Shown piece by piece: positions 47,319 through 61,244 of a stretch of 64,000 nucleotides of DNA. A program made the position numbers and the translations under genes. The notes under the pieces are model-generated. The model saw nothing but the letters and a program-made list of their open reading frames with translations. It had not been told where the DNA came from and did no database searches. Source of the DNA: Ascochyta rabiei (Eukaryota > Ascomycota > Dothideomycetes > Pleosporales > Didymellaceae); assembly GCF_004011695.2 (NCBI RefSeq), contig NC_082425.1, positions 186,001 to 250,000 of the forward strand, written 5' to 3'. Numbering within the stretch: the stretch's first letter is position 1; each line of letters starts with the position of its first letter.

Positions 47319-48471
47319 ATGACTCAACCTCAAATTATTACAGGACATCTACATAAAGACGCTTGGGACCACGGCTGGCTCAGAGTAGACCACGTCCATG
47401 AGGTCTACTATCAGCAGTATGGGAAACCAGATGAAAAACCTGGTATGTGCAAACAGTGGTAATGAACCTGTCACTTTGTCCATCCCCTGGTTCTTATCTA
47501 ACTCAGTTACTAGCGATTTTCCTCCATGGCGGGCCTGGTGCACGATGTTCAAAAGCAAATACTGTATACTTCGATCCGGCAGATTACCGTGTGGTTCTGC
47601 TAGATCAGCGTGGTTGCGGAGACTCGCGTCCAAATGGAAGCTTGATTGACAACACAACGTGGCATGTGCTGTCGGACTTTGATGCTCTACGAAAGCATCT
47701 CAACATCAACAGATGGCACGTGGTCTTCGGTGGCAGTTGGGGATCCGCGCTAGCCCTGGCTTATGCTCAAAAGTACCCAGACGTCGTTGGCTCTCTGATA
47801 ATCCGCGGCGTATGTACTGCGAGGGTTGTGGAATCACGATGGATCAACCGCCCCCACGGAATCCCAATGCTTTTTCCCGACAAGTACGAAGCATTCATCG
47901 GCTTTCTCCCTGAAGAAGAGCGTTCTGATCTCATCACAAGCTACTACAAGCGGCTTATGTCTAATGATACAAGCATCAGCCATCCTGCAGTGCAAGCCTG
48001 GAACGGCTGGGAAGCCGACTTAGGTACTCTACGCCCAACTTGAACAGCGAGAAGAGCCTCGAAAGTCCGGCTCAACTTCTCGCACGTGCGAGGGTTCTGA
48101 TACATTATATCGTAAACAACTCCTGGTTGGAGGACAGGCAGTTGTTGAGAGAAGAGAACATAGCCAAGATAAAGCACATACCTAGTGAGTCCGAGTATTC
48201 AAATGCTGATATCGACTTGAGACTGACTTTGACTGCAGCTACCATTGTGCAAGGTCGCTACGATATGGTGTGCCCTCCTATGACTGCTTGGGAGTTGCAC
48301 AAGTCATGGCCCAAGACCACACTTATCTGGTCTGAAGATGCAGGCCATGCAGCTACAGTGAGTGTTTCTATGACCTGTTGTGAGATCTAGCACTGACAGT
48401 GTTCCAAGGAGCCGAGCACGAGAAGGAATCTTATTGAAGCGTGCCAAATGCACGCGAAGCTTCCTATCTAA
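47319..48471 (+). pseudogene. Proline iminopeptidase (alpha/beta hydrolase) with one frameshift
   Basis: Predicted exons are 47319-47442, 47514-48184, 48239-48357 and 48409-48471, all with GT-AG introns and matching phases. The enzyme removes N-terminal proline from peptides (EC 3.4.11.5). Visible motifs: AIFLHGGPG (oxyanion region), VVLLDQRGCGDSRP, and the nucleophile elbow VVFGGSWGS. C-terminal to these are GRYDMVCPP with the catalytic Asp and EDAGHAAT with the catalytic His. One base is missing near 48,036 (TLRP then stop in frame; the neighbouring frame continues LNSEKSLESPAQLLARAR without break). Everything else is intact and of normal length (about 315 aa). It is either a recent pseudogene or a sequencing error. 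A 26-nt intron at this spot would be too short. Confidence 0.82.
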
Positions 48472-48841
48472 CTGTTCGAGCACTCCACGGGTTTTTCGAG
48501 ATACTGATGGTGTCTTCGCCGCAATTTAAATTCCCTTGAACCGTCTCGAAGTTTTCGAGGTTGAGTACGGTGCTATTATAATTACTGCTCGAATGCATAT
48601 ACCCATCAAATTTTAAACCAACATCGTTATTATCATAAAACAATATCTCAAGTAAGCAGATAAGCAGTTCGTTGCTGTAGTTGCCTTGGATTTCTTACAT
48701 TCTGCCCTGCATTATGTCCCTAACACCTTCTATACAGCAGCGGATGGCGCGAATCGACGGGCCGACTTGACTAATCTTAAATTAAAAAAAGTAAATCTGT
48801 CTGCTAAGCCAAAGTGAGTTGGCTAAAAAGCTCTCCTTCAG

Positions 48842-49800
48842 ATCGGACGAATATGAAAAACTATCCCAGTCTAAGGCGCTTTGGCCGGTAGATGCCATGG
48901 TTGAGCATGACTGGTCTGGACGAGGCCAACATATTGAGTTCGACGACGACACAGCGCAGGAACGGGAAAACATGAATGACATTCTGATATTCCAAAGATT
49001 GCTTGGTACTGTGACCACCGCGACTGTACAGATTTTCCAATGCCGACGGATTCTCCTGGCTTGTAAGACCATCATCTGCAGCAAGCGTGTTATCACGATA
49101 TCTCAGGCGATCAATGAGGTTGTTCATCTCAATCGACTACGCCATGCACATATTTCACGCGTCATTGAAACTTGAATTTTTGGCAATGAGCTATTCACTC
49201 TTTATTGTTCCAGTGGCCGAATATAATCTCGAATCTTTTCTGGAAATCCTGCATGAGGATTGCGACAAGGCTGGAAAATCTTATGAGATATTGTTCGATC
49301 CCGGCATCAGACAGATGGGAATATCACGCCGCCAATGCTTTTTCGTGCTTGGTCCGTGCCGTCGAATATGTGCACTCTCAGATCACTAAACACATGGATA
49401 TCACACTGAAAACCTGCTAGTCAAGGCGCAAGGCGAAGACTACTATAAATCTACACTGAGGACTTCGGAATTTCGCATTCACACCAGGACATGGATGCAA
49501 GCAACACGGATGGCCTCACTCCATTCACTTTCAAGTATGCTGCCCCCGAGGTGGTATTACAAGAGAAACGTGGACTGCCTACGACTTCTCGACAAGAACT
49601 CTTCACCCCGGTCTCGTCAATTCGAATTGCTTCGAGCTTCAGCCTAGAAATGGACGTGTATCGTATCAACCCAACATTGAGCGCTTACAGATCTATACAG
49701 ATCTATACTATGGAACAACTAGAATCCAAGCGGCGTTTCCGCCGAAAATCCAGTCTTCTTGGCTACGGCGACGTTGCAACTTTACGAAAAATCCAGTAAA
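48842..49800 (+). pseudogene. Broken protein-kinase-like gene 2, 5'-truncated
   Basis: Related to the gene at 45.1-46.9 kb. The region starts after an acceptor-like CTTCAG at the position of that gene's second exon, with DEYEKLSQSKALWP and DWSGRGQH. It continues to ILLACKTI, QAINEVVHLNRLRHAHI, then shifts frame near 49,170 (PVAEYNLESFLE), again near 49,330 (CLVRAVEYVHSQITKHMDI) and again within the catalytic loop near 49,405, where a base is missing so KPKN-like sequence becomes a stop. DFGISHSH (about 49,463) and KYAAPEV (about 49,538) follow. No counterpart of the first exon is found upstream. Several independent indels, so long dead. Confidence 0.78.
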
Positions 49801-50682
49801 CAATGAAAAGAACTCAAGAAGATCTCATCGCTGCGGCAGAAATCAGGGAAACATGTTCAGCATGCTTTGGCGCAAGTTCATGCTGCACTAAAGGCTCGGT
49901 AAAACTGAAAGCACACGTCAGCCGCTGAGCTCCTCACCCTATGGGAGACCTCCAGAAAACAAAGGTGGAGTATAGGGGCAGGTTATCACGGTCGTGATGG
50001 AAGGAGACACGAAAAACATTCATCCACAATCGTTGTGCTTGGAAGTTCATGCCCGCAGTCTTACAACTCATGTAGGCTCGTTTAAGTCTCCGTAGACTGG
50101 GCGCTGATCAGCATGCACCCTCGACTTACGATGGGTGGTTCGAGATTCAGAGGTGTCATATGCTAGAGCCTGGGTTTGGTGTCACGGTTCCAGAGAGAAG
50201 ATCTGTCAACTGACGGACTTCACGTAACAGCAGCAACGTCTGTTTACCTTTGCAGCCAGCTTAATCCATTCTGTGCACCTATCACGATACATCACTGCTG
50301 TCTCAGCAAGAACTTTGATCAGTTTTAAGCCCCCCTCCCCCAAAAGACGTGACCACTTCCAGCTCAAGAGCGACGACAAAGCCAGCTCTTACGTGTACGC
50401 AGTAGATAACATCGTCTCAAGCAACACCCTGCCACAATCTTGCCGGCAGTGGTAGAATGGGTATCGAAAATCATGTGTTTGCAGTACCGCTGGGCCTTGC
50501 AGGCGACCACGTTGGCGGCCTTGGGAGCGAGACTAAGATCCAGTTCGCAGTCACGGGTGCATTGGCCGCCCAAAGCCACGCTCCTCAACCCGCTCGACGT
50601 CGTCGAGCTGGAGACTAGTCATAATTCCTTCCCGGCATCGTAAGATGACTGCCAGAATCTAATGAGCGGCTGAGGCCTGCCC
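49801..50682. other. Gene-free stretch after the decayed genes
   Basis: About 880 bases. On the minus strand a 60-codon frame near 50,400-50,588 is rich in Cys (QCTRDCELD, ACKAQRYCKHM, AGCCLRRC) but lacks an ATG, a signal peptide or splice evidence, so it is not called. Otherwise nothing is seen. Confidence 0.4.
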
Positions 50683-50889
50683 TACTGTGACATGTCTTGT
50701 GTCTCTTCTGCCGGCTCACCCAGAGCGAGGTCAGGGACGACGTTGTTTGCACCTTCGGCCGGTGTCTGACCATTCTCCATACGCGACCGCAATGAATGCG
50801 TCTGCAGATTCTCACGATGCGACGATGGCTGCGTCTGCGCGTCCTTCACAGGTGGCGACGTCTGTGTCTGTACGTCTTTTGGAGGTACT

Positions 50890-51246
50890 CTACTGGCCAT
50901 CCTCGTATTGTACATCGCCTCCCTCTGCACGATGGAGCTTCCCTCTGGCAATTTCCAAGTCCGCTACATCAGGCCTGTTTTTCTTCAGCCCCTTCCAGAT
51001 GCGCAGCCTGCTGTGCCAGCTCTGGTCCTCCGCGCGCTCAGAAGCGCCAGCAAGCAAACGACCGTGGACCCTGCTCGCGATGGGAATGTCGCGTAGCGGG
51101 CCCCAGAGGACTTCGATGGAAGTTTCGTGTGTGTGTTGCTGGGGAGATTAGGCAAGCGCCAGTCTTCAGAATCGCTCAGGTGCTACGTGGACTCGAGCAA
51201 GTTGAGCCGCCGCGGGGCCGCGCTCGTCTCTGCATCTCGTAGTCAT
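50890..51246 (-). CDS. Possible small two-exon protein, unknown function
   Basis: A minus-strand model: exon 1 at 51246-51187 (20 codons from ATG), a 48-nt GT-AG intron, exon 2 at 51138-50890, for 102 aa. Phases agree. Exon 2 reads as plausible coding sequence (SIEVLWGPLRDIPIAS, then SWHSRLRIWKGLKKNRPD). I recognise no family. The donor GTAGCA is unusual, and an overlapping minus frame at 50,682-50,951 with a DVQTQ-DAQTQ-NLQTH repeat is an alternative 3' part. Either could be a gene remnant. Low confidence. Confidence 0.28.
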
Positions 51247-51250
51247 GAAT

Positions 51251-52055
51251 ATTCGAGTTGCACCATGCTGGGAGCGATTGGCGTGTGTACACTCGGGTCG
51301 TTAGTGGTAGTCGTGGTGGCGACGACGTCAGCCTTTGTACGCGCAGCGCTCTTGTTAGGTAGCTGGGCGGCGCCTGTACGAACCACGGCACCTCAGATGG
51401 CGTGTGCATGTGCAACGGGCGCAAGATTGCTGCCGCTGCTCGGCCAGGCTTGTAGCGCTGCGCCTTGGTTTGGGGGCCAGGCGGCGCACTCCGGGCCTGC
51501 CTTGATGGATGGAGAAAGCCACGCGGTTGAGGCGACCCGGCACTGGCGGGTCAGCATTGCCGCGGAGTCTGTCGTACTGTGAAAACGTTGACGTGACCAT
51601 GGTGAGATGGTTTGATGTTGCCGATTTGCTGACGCTGATATTTTGCTAACAAGGTCGAGCTTGGCGCTGAGCTGTGGTTCAGTTTCACCGTGAGTGACCG
51701 GCCAGCAAGGTAGTCTTGTATCCATTCAAATACCATGCTAATCAAAGGTATCTACAACCCAACGAAACGCTATCAGAACGCCCTTTCCTCCAAAGATGCA
51801 GAACCTCGAGTGTAAGAACAACGCACCTACTTACAGCAGTCCAAGTTCAACGATGTGACAAAAAGAGAAGTTAAAGGATATACTGGTAACGTGAGTGACG
51901 TCTGCAGACGTGTTGTCGTGATGCGCAGAAGAATGTGCAGCAAAAAAAAAATGTGAATACAATGCGCTCAATCCAAAGAAGAAAGAAAAGACCCAACGCC
52001 GGACAAATGAACAATTGGATGCTTTTTGCGTTTGCACGCGTCCGTCTTCCTCCAC
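51251..52055. other. Gene-free stretch, 3' side of the large kinase
   Basis: About 800 bases. Frames on both strands overlap each other and show no domain. It includes the 3' UTR of the minus-strand kinase; an A-rich run (nine or more A) lies near 51,941-51,950. Confidence 0.4.
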
Positions 52056-55000
52056 TTACTCTATCTCGCTGTTCAGGTACTCCTGGAGATCGTGCGATCT
52101 CCTGTTGTTTAGGTCAGAGTTCGTGCGCGAACGCTGGAAGTATTCGTGTTCGTATTGTGGCGTAGCAGGCGGCTCGAAGACCGTCTTTGTGTCGTGATGT
52201 GGTGGTGAAGACGATGATGCAGTGTGAGCTGCTGCATGTTTGATGTAGTTGTGGGGTGCTGGAGTGGGAGGTAGGAAGCTCGGAGCGCGGATGGTCGTGT
52301 TCGAAGTCTTCTCTTCCAGCGATTTATCTTGAGTGGGCCGTAGGCAGCGTGCGTCCTTGCCCTTGGCATTTGTTACCCTCGCTTCTGTGGCTGTAACATG
52401 GCTTGCTGTATTTCCAGCTTCATTCTTGAGCTGCAGTTCGTACCCTCTCACACACTCCCCAAACCCAGCGGGTGAGTCTTCTTTCGACTCCCACAGACTC
52501 TCATTGACCTTCTCCTTTCCCGTTGTTGGTTTCTTCGTGTCGCGCATACTCTCATCCAGGCTAGGTCGTATGCGCTCACTCTCGTACGATGTCCTCTCCG
52601 GCTCGGCAAAATCTGTGTCCTGACGAAGTGGAGAGTTGAAGCCTGTAGCAGCCGAGAACGTTGTGAAGCCAGTACCGACCCTGTAGTTGCGCTCCGGCCG
52701 GTCGAAAATTGAGAAACCGGTGCCGACGCGCGACGGTGCAAGAGAGCTTGGCGCCGAATTGTTTTCAAACTCAGGTTCGAGTTCTGCGAGGAAGCTGGTA
52801 TCAGGACTTTGCGCACTGGTGTTCTGCTCTGCTTGAGTATGGGCATGCGGTACTTCCTGGATTTGTGACTGGGCCAGCTGGTGGACACGGTCGCTGAATG
52901 AAACTTTGTTGGCAATTGTCCGGCCATGTCCAGCGTCTAGTGCTGATTGCATCTGATGCGGTACATCCGCGACCGTCGACAGATTCAGTGGTGTGCTATC
53001 ATGGGGATTGCTGCCTATGAATGGCGTGTCGAGACTGCTAGGCGTAATGTACACTTCTTTCGTGTCTTGGCTGTTGAAGTCGTGCATGCTTGCTTCACCG
53101 CCACCACGCTGTACGAGCTTTGTGTCGCCGTCCACATAGACCTGCTCCCATCTTGTTTCTCGGCTTGCAGGTAGACTGGCCAGGTCGTTGTCAAGCTCGG
53201 AGTCGTCAAGAGACATGATAGAGCGATGGCCAGGATATGGCGAGTAATCGCTTCGTCCGTGTCTGCTAACGCTGCGAGGACGGTCTGGTGATCTTCCGCG
53301 TACGCCATTGTTGTTTGGGAGGATGTACGAGCCAGCTGAAGGAACGTACTCTGTGGATGGAATATTGACCCTTTCGAAAGACGATCTCGATTGTGAGTGG
53401 CGGCGGTGCTGGGAGATGTCGTCGTGGTCGACAGCCATCTTGGGGTCAATGTACTCCTTGTCACTTCGATGTGATGACAGGCTGTCTCTGAGGGCCAATC
53501 TTGGCTTGAAAACCTCCACCTCGGCTGGCTCCGGGAATCTTTTCAGCAGGTCTTTTGCTGACAATCGCCCGCGCGGCTTCTCGCTGAGACACGCTCTGAT
53601 GATGTTTTTGAAGTACTCTGGGATGTCTGACGGACCATTCAGTGTCCTGACAAGTGGTCGTTCCTGGCGCTCTGGCTCATCTTGCTGCTCCGCCAACGCC
53701 CAAAGCACCATACCCAGCTGGAAGAGATCTGACTTCACTCCTATGTAGATTGAGATTCTCTGACCACTTTCGATGAGGTTCGCCAGCTCAGGTGGTTCCC
53801 ATCCCACTGGGCATCCTCTGCGGTTGATGTCGATGATCTTCGCGTCATCACGGCCGTCGATGACTATGTTTGACAACGTGAAATCTCCCTGGACGAATCC
53901 GGCTTCGTGTATCTCAGAAAGGCCTTCCACGATCTGGCGAGCCCATTTCTCCCGACGCTCCCAGTGCAGTTGGTGCTTGAAGTCGTAGATCATATCAACC
54001 AGTGCACCATGCTCGGCGTAACTGATGAGCAGCCCCTTGATTAGCTCGCCAGTCTCGTCTACAATGATACCTTCGAACTGGATGACGGAGTTGGAATCTT
54101 CGAGGCTGCTTAGGGCGTTGATCTCGTACAGGAAATCTTCAACGGCGTCGGGTCCAGGGATTTCCTTCTTGATGTAGGTCCGGTTCCGGACGCTGACCTT
54201 GTACACGAAGCCAGATATATGCGAGTCAAAGCATACATCTTGCTCCTTGAACCGCCGATAGTCGAGATGGTCGATGGCAGATAGGGAAGGGTATGGTATG
54301 ATTTCGTTGACGTCTTCGGTGACGTGAACGTGAAGGCGGCCGTCCGATGTTTCGAGCTTGAGGTTTGTCACAGTGTCGTAGAACTGTATGTCTGCGAGCG
54401 AATCGCGAATGGCTTCGTAGACTCTGGCGCTCTTGTCTCGCTGATAGTGTAGAGACTTCAGATCTGATTCCAGCGAATCTGGCTCGAGCTTGCGGTAGTC
54501 GCACGACACGGTGACTCGTCTCCACTTGTTCGGCTCCTCGGCGAAGGTGACGAAGAACTTCTCTCGGTCTGACATGTCCCTGAAGTGCATGCTGAGGTTC
54601 AGTATCCACTTTGCTTCCAGCTCCTCCTGTAATCGTGCGTCGTCGACATCGGACACGGAGCGATGCGACGCATGCTCCATGTACGAGTCTTCCAGGTCCA
54701 TGGGCGGTGGAGAGCTTGCAGATTCTGGTGCTAGGAGGTTCTCGATGCTGTAATCGACCTGTCTTGCCCCTGGAGGTAGGTTCGAATCTGGACCGCCGCA
54801 TATTGTAGCTTCCTCCTGATGTTGCTCTCTCTCCTGCTCTTGCTTGTGGATGTCGCTCTCGTGTGGAGTCAAGACGTCAGGGGCGGATGCGGAGGGTATG
54901 GACACGGGTGGGGGCGATGGGTTGCGCTTCGAAGCGATGGAGGGCTTGCGGTCTGCGGATGTCGCGCGTCTTTGCTCAGGCTCGAGCGGCACCTCGAGCA

Positions 55001-55319
55001 GTTTGTCTCTCATCTCACTCTGCATGCGCTTGAACGTCGGCGGCCGTGGCAGTTCTGGCACGACCTTCCTGCTGCCTCTCCTGTTGAGCAGGCCTCCGCT
55101 GGAGTGTGGCCTCGCACTCTCCTTGTTCCCCGCGCTCTCTGGCCTTGCGCTCTTCACCGGCGACGGTGGCTCCTCGTCATCACGCTTCAGCCAGCTGCCA
55201 ATCTTATTGAAGCTCAGACGAGTCCACATGCTCCTGTTTGCGCCCACCTCGGTCCTGGCCCGCTGCCTGCTCCGATCGCGACTCGAGCGTCCATTGTCTG
55301 CAGCAGGCGTGTGTGGCAT
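52056..55319 (-). CDS. Large divergent Ser/Thr protein kinase (possible pseudokinase)
   Basis: One uninterrupted minus-strand frame. I start at MPHTPAADNGRSSR (55319, 1087 aa); an ATG at 55376 would add 19 residues. The first 200 residues are basic and Ser/Pro-rich. Residues about 230-370 form a region with many charged helices (WILNLSMHFRDMSDREKFF and onward). The kinase-like domain spans about 365-620: GFVYKVSV, a Lys in TYIKKEIPG, FLYEINALSSL (alpha-C Glu), and a catalytic loop FVQGDFTLSNIVID with Asp and Asn kept but HR replaced by QG. DFG is changed to DIN (IIDINRRG); WEPPEL replaces APE; DLFQLGMVLWAL follows. The rest is long, disordered and Ser-rich. Cytosolic or nuclear signalling role is inferred. 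Activity is uncertain because of the changed motifs. Confidence 0.85.
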   Translation of the reverse strand: MPHTPAADNGRSSRDRSRQRARTEVGANRSMWTRLSFNKIGSWLKRDDEEPPSPVKSARPESAGNKESARPHSSGGLLNRRGSRKVVPELPRPPTFKRMQSEMRDKLLEVPLEPEQRRATSADRKPSIASKRNPSPPPVSIPSASAPDVLTPHESDIHKQEQEREQHQEEATICGGPDSNLPPGARQVDYSIENLLAPESASSPPPMDLEDSYMEHASHRSVSDVDDARLQEELEAKWILNLSMHFRDMSDREKFFVTFAEEPNKWRRVTVSCDYRKLEPDSLESDLKSLHYQRDKSARVYEAIRDSLADIQFYDTVTNLKLETSDGRLHVHVTEDVNEIIPYPSLSAIDHLDYRRFKEQDVCFDSHISGFVYKVSVRNRTYIKKEIPGPDAVEDFLYEINALSSLEDSNSVIQFEGIIVDETGELIKGLLISYAEHGALVDMIYDFKHQLHWERREKWARQIVEGLSEIHEAGFVQGDFTLSNIVIDGRDDAKIIDINRRGCPVGWEPPELANLIESGQRISIYIGVKSDLFQLGMVLWALAEQQDEPERQERPLVRTLNGPSDIPEYFKNIIRACLSEKPRGRLSAKDLLKRFPEPAEVEVFKPRLALRDSLSSHRSDKEYIDPKMAVDHDDISQHRRHSQSRSSFERVNIPSTEYVPSAGSYILPNNNGVRGRSPDRPRSVSRHGRSDYSPYPGHRSIMSLDDSELDNDLASLPASRETRWEQVYVDGDTKLVQRGGGEASMHDFNSQDTKEVYITPSSLDTPFIGSNPHDSTPLNLSTVADVPHQMQSALDAGHGRTIANKVSFSDRVHQLAQSQIQEVPHAHTQAEQNTSAQSPDTSFLAELEPEFENNSAPSSLAPSRVGTGFSIFDRPERNYRVGTGFTTFSAATGFNSPLRQDTDFAEPERTSYESERIRPSLDESMRDTKKPTTGKEKVNESLWESKEDSPAGFGECVRGYELQLKNEAGNTASHVTATEARVTNAKGKDARCLRPTQDKSLEEKTSNTTIRAPSFLPPTPAPHNYIKHAAAHTASSSSPPHHDTKTVFEPPATPQYEHEYFQRSRTNSDLNNRRSHDLQEYLNSEIE

Positions 55320-58320
<3,001 letters not shown>

Positions 58321-60156
58321 CTAGACTTCCTTCTCCCCTCCACTGCGGCCCTTGGGCTTGCTATAGCTTTCCTTCCTACTCTGGCCCTCACTGTCATCAA
58401 AGGTACTATCGAGCATAAACGGACTGCGGGCTCGGATGTCCTTGCCCTTGAACAGCAACACGACGGGCACGACGCTCAGCGCGAGGCCAATGAAGCCGAG
58501 CAAGCTGCCCGCCCAGCCGAAACCGAGCGTGGAGAAGAGCTGACCCGATGCGAGTGGGAGAAAGGCGCCGAAGGTGTTGCGGCCGAGCGAAGCGGCGGAT
58601 AGGGCCGAGGCGGCGTATTTCTCGTAAGCATCGGTGAGGTAGTTGACTACGCCCATGTAGATGGAGTAGATTCCCACGCCGACAATGGTAATGCCGATCG
58701 CAGGCACGATCCAATGCACGCTCGGTCGGCACGTCCAACCGTAGATGAAAAGCCCTGCTGTAAAGAGGAGAGAGCCGGGTATGCTCGTGTACAGACGTGC
58801 TTCAGGAATCGGTTTACCGGCTCTTTCGTCGTTCTTGGACGCGGTGCGCAGGTACATCCAATCCTGCAGCGGGTTAATGAGAGTGCCGATGACGGCGCCG
58901 ACGGTGATGGCGAGCTGAATAAGACCGGTTTGGAAGATACCAAAGCCGTAGCTGTCGCCGAAGGTTTGCACCACGGAGCTGAAGAAGAGGAACAGGATGC
59001 CCCACGCAAACGAGATCCACAGTGTGAAGAAGGTGACGACGGGCTCTGAGACAAGCATCTTGGTCGGGCGCATGAACGATACCTTGAGCAGCTGCCCAAC
59101 AGACGGCTTGTCCAGTTCAGATTCGGCGTAGATTGCGCGGCCCGTTTGCTTGCGCAGTTTCTGCGCACGTTTCTTCAGAATGACGTCGCCCCGCGTTTCG
59201 CGAAGGATGAGCCAGAAGACAGGGATTAGCGCCGCATTGTAGATGATTTGAATGTAGTAGATCCTGCACACGGTGTCAGCACGTCACCTCAAACTCGCAC
59301 TGCAGGACTTACCATCGCCATGGTGACTCGAGCCCAACACTCGGCTTGCGGATCTGCACAATCGCACTGCCCACAAAGGGACCCAGCGCGATGCCAGCCA
59401 CGCTGGTGAATCCGAACAGCGACATGGGCAGGCTGCGGGCCTTGTCGCCTTTCCAAATGTCACTGATGCTGCCACCGACGATGTTGATGGCGACTGAAGA
59501 TGCGCCGCCCCCGAAGAACCGAGTCACAACAATAGTAGCGAAGTTGTCGGCAAAGGCAGAGCCGAAAAGGAAGAGCTCGAAGACGATGTAGCCAATCTTC
59601 ACATGTCAGTGCTGCTTGAGGGAATATCTGGCAAAACCTACGAAATATCCGGGCATACGACCGGTGTTCTCGGTCAGCGGTACAAACAGCAGTGGAAATA
59701 GGGCAGCGCCCATGTTCCAGCTCGTTGTCGCCCAGTACAGGTTCGGGAACGGATCGTTCTGCACATTCCACAGAGGTGACATCCAGTCGTTGCCTGATCC
59801 ATACGAACCGGCAGGCAAACCCGTCAAGATCGAGACGAAACATACAGTAACTGTCACGAACCATTTGTACGTTGGCGACCAGTTGAAGCTAACCGTGGTT
59901 TAGTCCATGTACCCAGCTGCCTCGAGGGCAGAACGTACGGATTGTCTTTGTCGTCTGTGCCATCCCAGGTGTGGATCTCCACTTCTTTACCGTCTACCGT
60001 GCGGGTTTCTCGCTGGCGGCCTGAAATGCTGGGGCGATGTAGAGTGCCATCCTCTTGTGACGAGTTATCTGTAGAGTTTAGTATCCGTCGTTCAGCTTTA
60101 GACACGCTCTACGAACCCTTACTTTTGTCGTCGTTCACTGACGATAGTCTGGACAT
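58321..60156 (-). CDS. Major facilitator transporter, DHA1 drug:H+ antiporter type
   Basis: Five exons, phases consistent: 60156-60123, 60068-59939, 59888-59642, 59596-59313 and 59263-58321, giving 545 aa; the first intron has a perfect ACTAAC branch site. The first 75 residues are hydrophilic and cytosolic. Then come twelve predicted membrane segments, with FVTVTVCFVSILTGL first and an ENTGRMPGYFVG motif-A-like loop. The SVAGIALGPFVGS stretch corresponds to motif C, typical of antiporters. ESPWRW marks the end of the N-half, and a long central loop (LRKQTGRAIYAESELDKP) joins the halves. It is probably a plasma-membrane exporter of small molecules or polyamines; the substrate cannot be deduced. 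Length and topology are normal. Confidence 0.92.
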
Positions 60157-61106
60157 GACTGCGGAGTTCAAATGGCCAACAACATGCAGGAGGAGCGTTG
60201 GAAAGGTTTATAGCGCAGTTTTGTGGGGTTGTGATGGAACGTGGGCCCAAAACCTTAGCAACTTCTACCTGGCCATATGACCGGTCGTGGAGAGTGATCT
60301 CATGGCATCTTGATTAGCGTTCGCGGTAACGTGCGGACGTTCGTTCACGGTCATGACATGACGTTAGCGTGATGTTTTTCGTCGATCCTGTGCAACCATC
60401 CACCCGTTGCTTGGGATGCACAGCTGATTGGTCAAATGCCGCCGGGGCGTTGTAGACGGTCAAGGATCGCGTGCCTTGGCCACAGCCCTATCACTGATTA
60501 CCAAATGCGGCTAACAGTTCTGTCGCCGTAGTATCGGCGAGCCCCATAATAGACCAAAGGCTTCAAAAACTTTTTCATGCGAACGCCGTGACATCATGTT
60601 TGAGATGCAGTCTAGGCAAGTGTAGATTGGTTGTGTAAGGTTGCTGGTGCTGGTGTTGCAACCAGCTGCAAGCTTGTGCATTACCGTATGATGGAGAAAT
60701 ACAACGCGTTCAGTCCGCAGAACTACGAATTGTATACAGCCTGTGTCACTGGCAGAATGTATGCTTCACGGTGGCGAAGTTGGGTGTCGCGGAAGTGCAT
60801 GTGTGTGCAGGACGGGAAACCTGTCGACTGCGCTTCCTGTACTGATTTCCATCTATCGCAGCAGAGCTTCCTCGTGGAAAGATAGGCTGCGGGAGTGGCG
60901 CAGACAACGACTTGGGGCGTTACCAGGCTGTACTGTTGAAGCATCCCTGGAAAGATGCATAGCTGGCAGCCGGACGCCGGTGCTTCGCGCACAGACTCAG
61001 GTGTAGAAGAGGCGTGCTCAAGAGCAGCGGCAGAGCCTTGAGCACGTCCGCCGCGACAGCATCGCGTGTTCATGTGACCCAGGCCTGGCAGACGAGGGTG
61101 GTCGTG
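60157..61106. other. Gene-free stretch upstream of the MFS gene
   Basis: About 950 bases. It carries the MFS promoter on the minus strand. Short frames (84-116 codons) around 60,630-61,070 are open on both strands and unconvincing. No repeats were noticed until the MITE at 61,107. Confidence 0.45.
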
Positions 61107-61180
61107 CAGGACACGCTTGAGCTGACCAACGCTAAGAGCTCAACCTTGCCTTGGCAGCTCTACTTGACCAACGCTAGGCA

Positions 61181-61212
61181 TTATCTTCTAAACTTATTTA
61201 GAAGATAATATA
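61181..61212. repeat. Hairpin inside the MITE
   Basis: TATTATCTTCTAAA and its reverse complement TTTAGAAGATAATA face each other around a short ctta spacer, forming a near-perfect palindrome of about 32 bp. Confidence 0.85.
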
Positions 61213-61244
61213 AACATGTTAGGATTATATTTATAATAAATTCT

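Noticed and set aside
48014..48040. A 26-nt intron explaining the frameshift in the iminopeptidase
   Set aside because: Too short for a fungal intron, and removal does not restore the right frame.
50400..50588. Cys-rich minus-strand frame as a small secreted effector
   Set aside because: No ATG start, no signal peptide, no splice support; Cys content alone is weak evidence.
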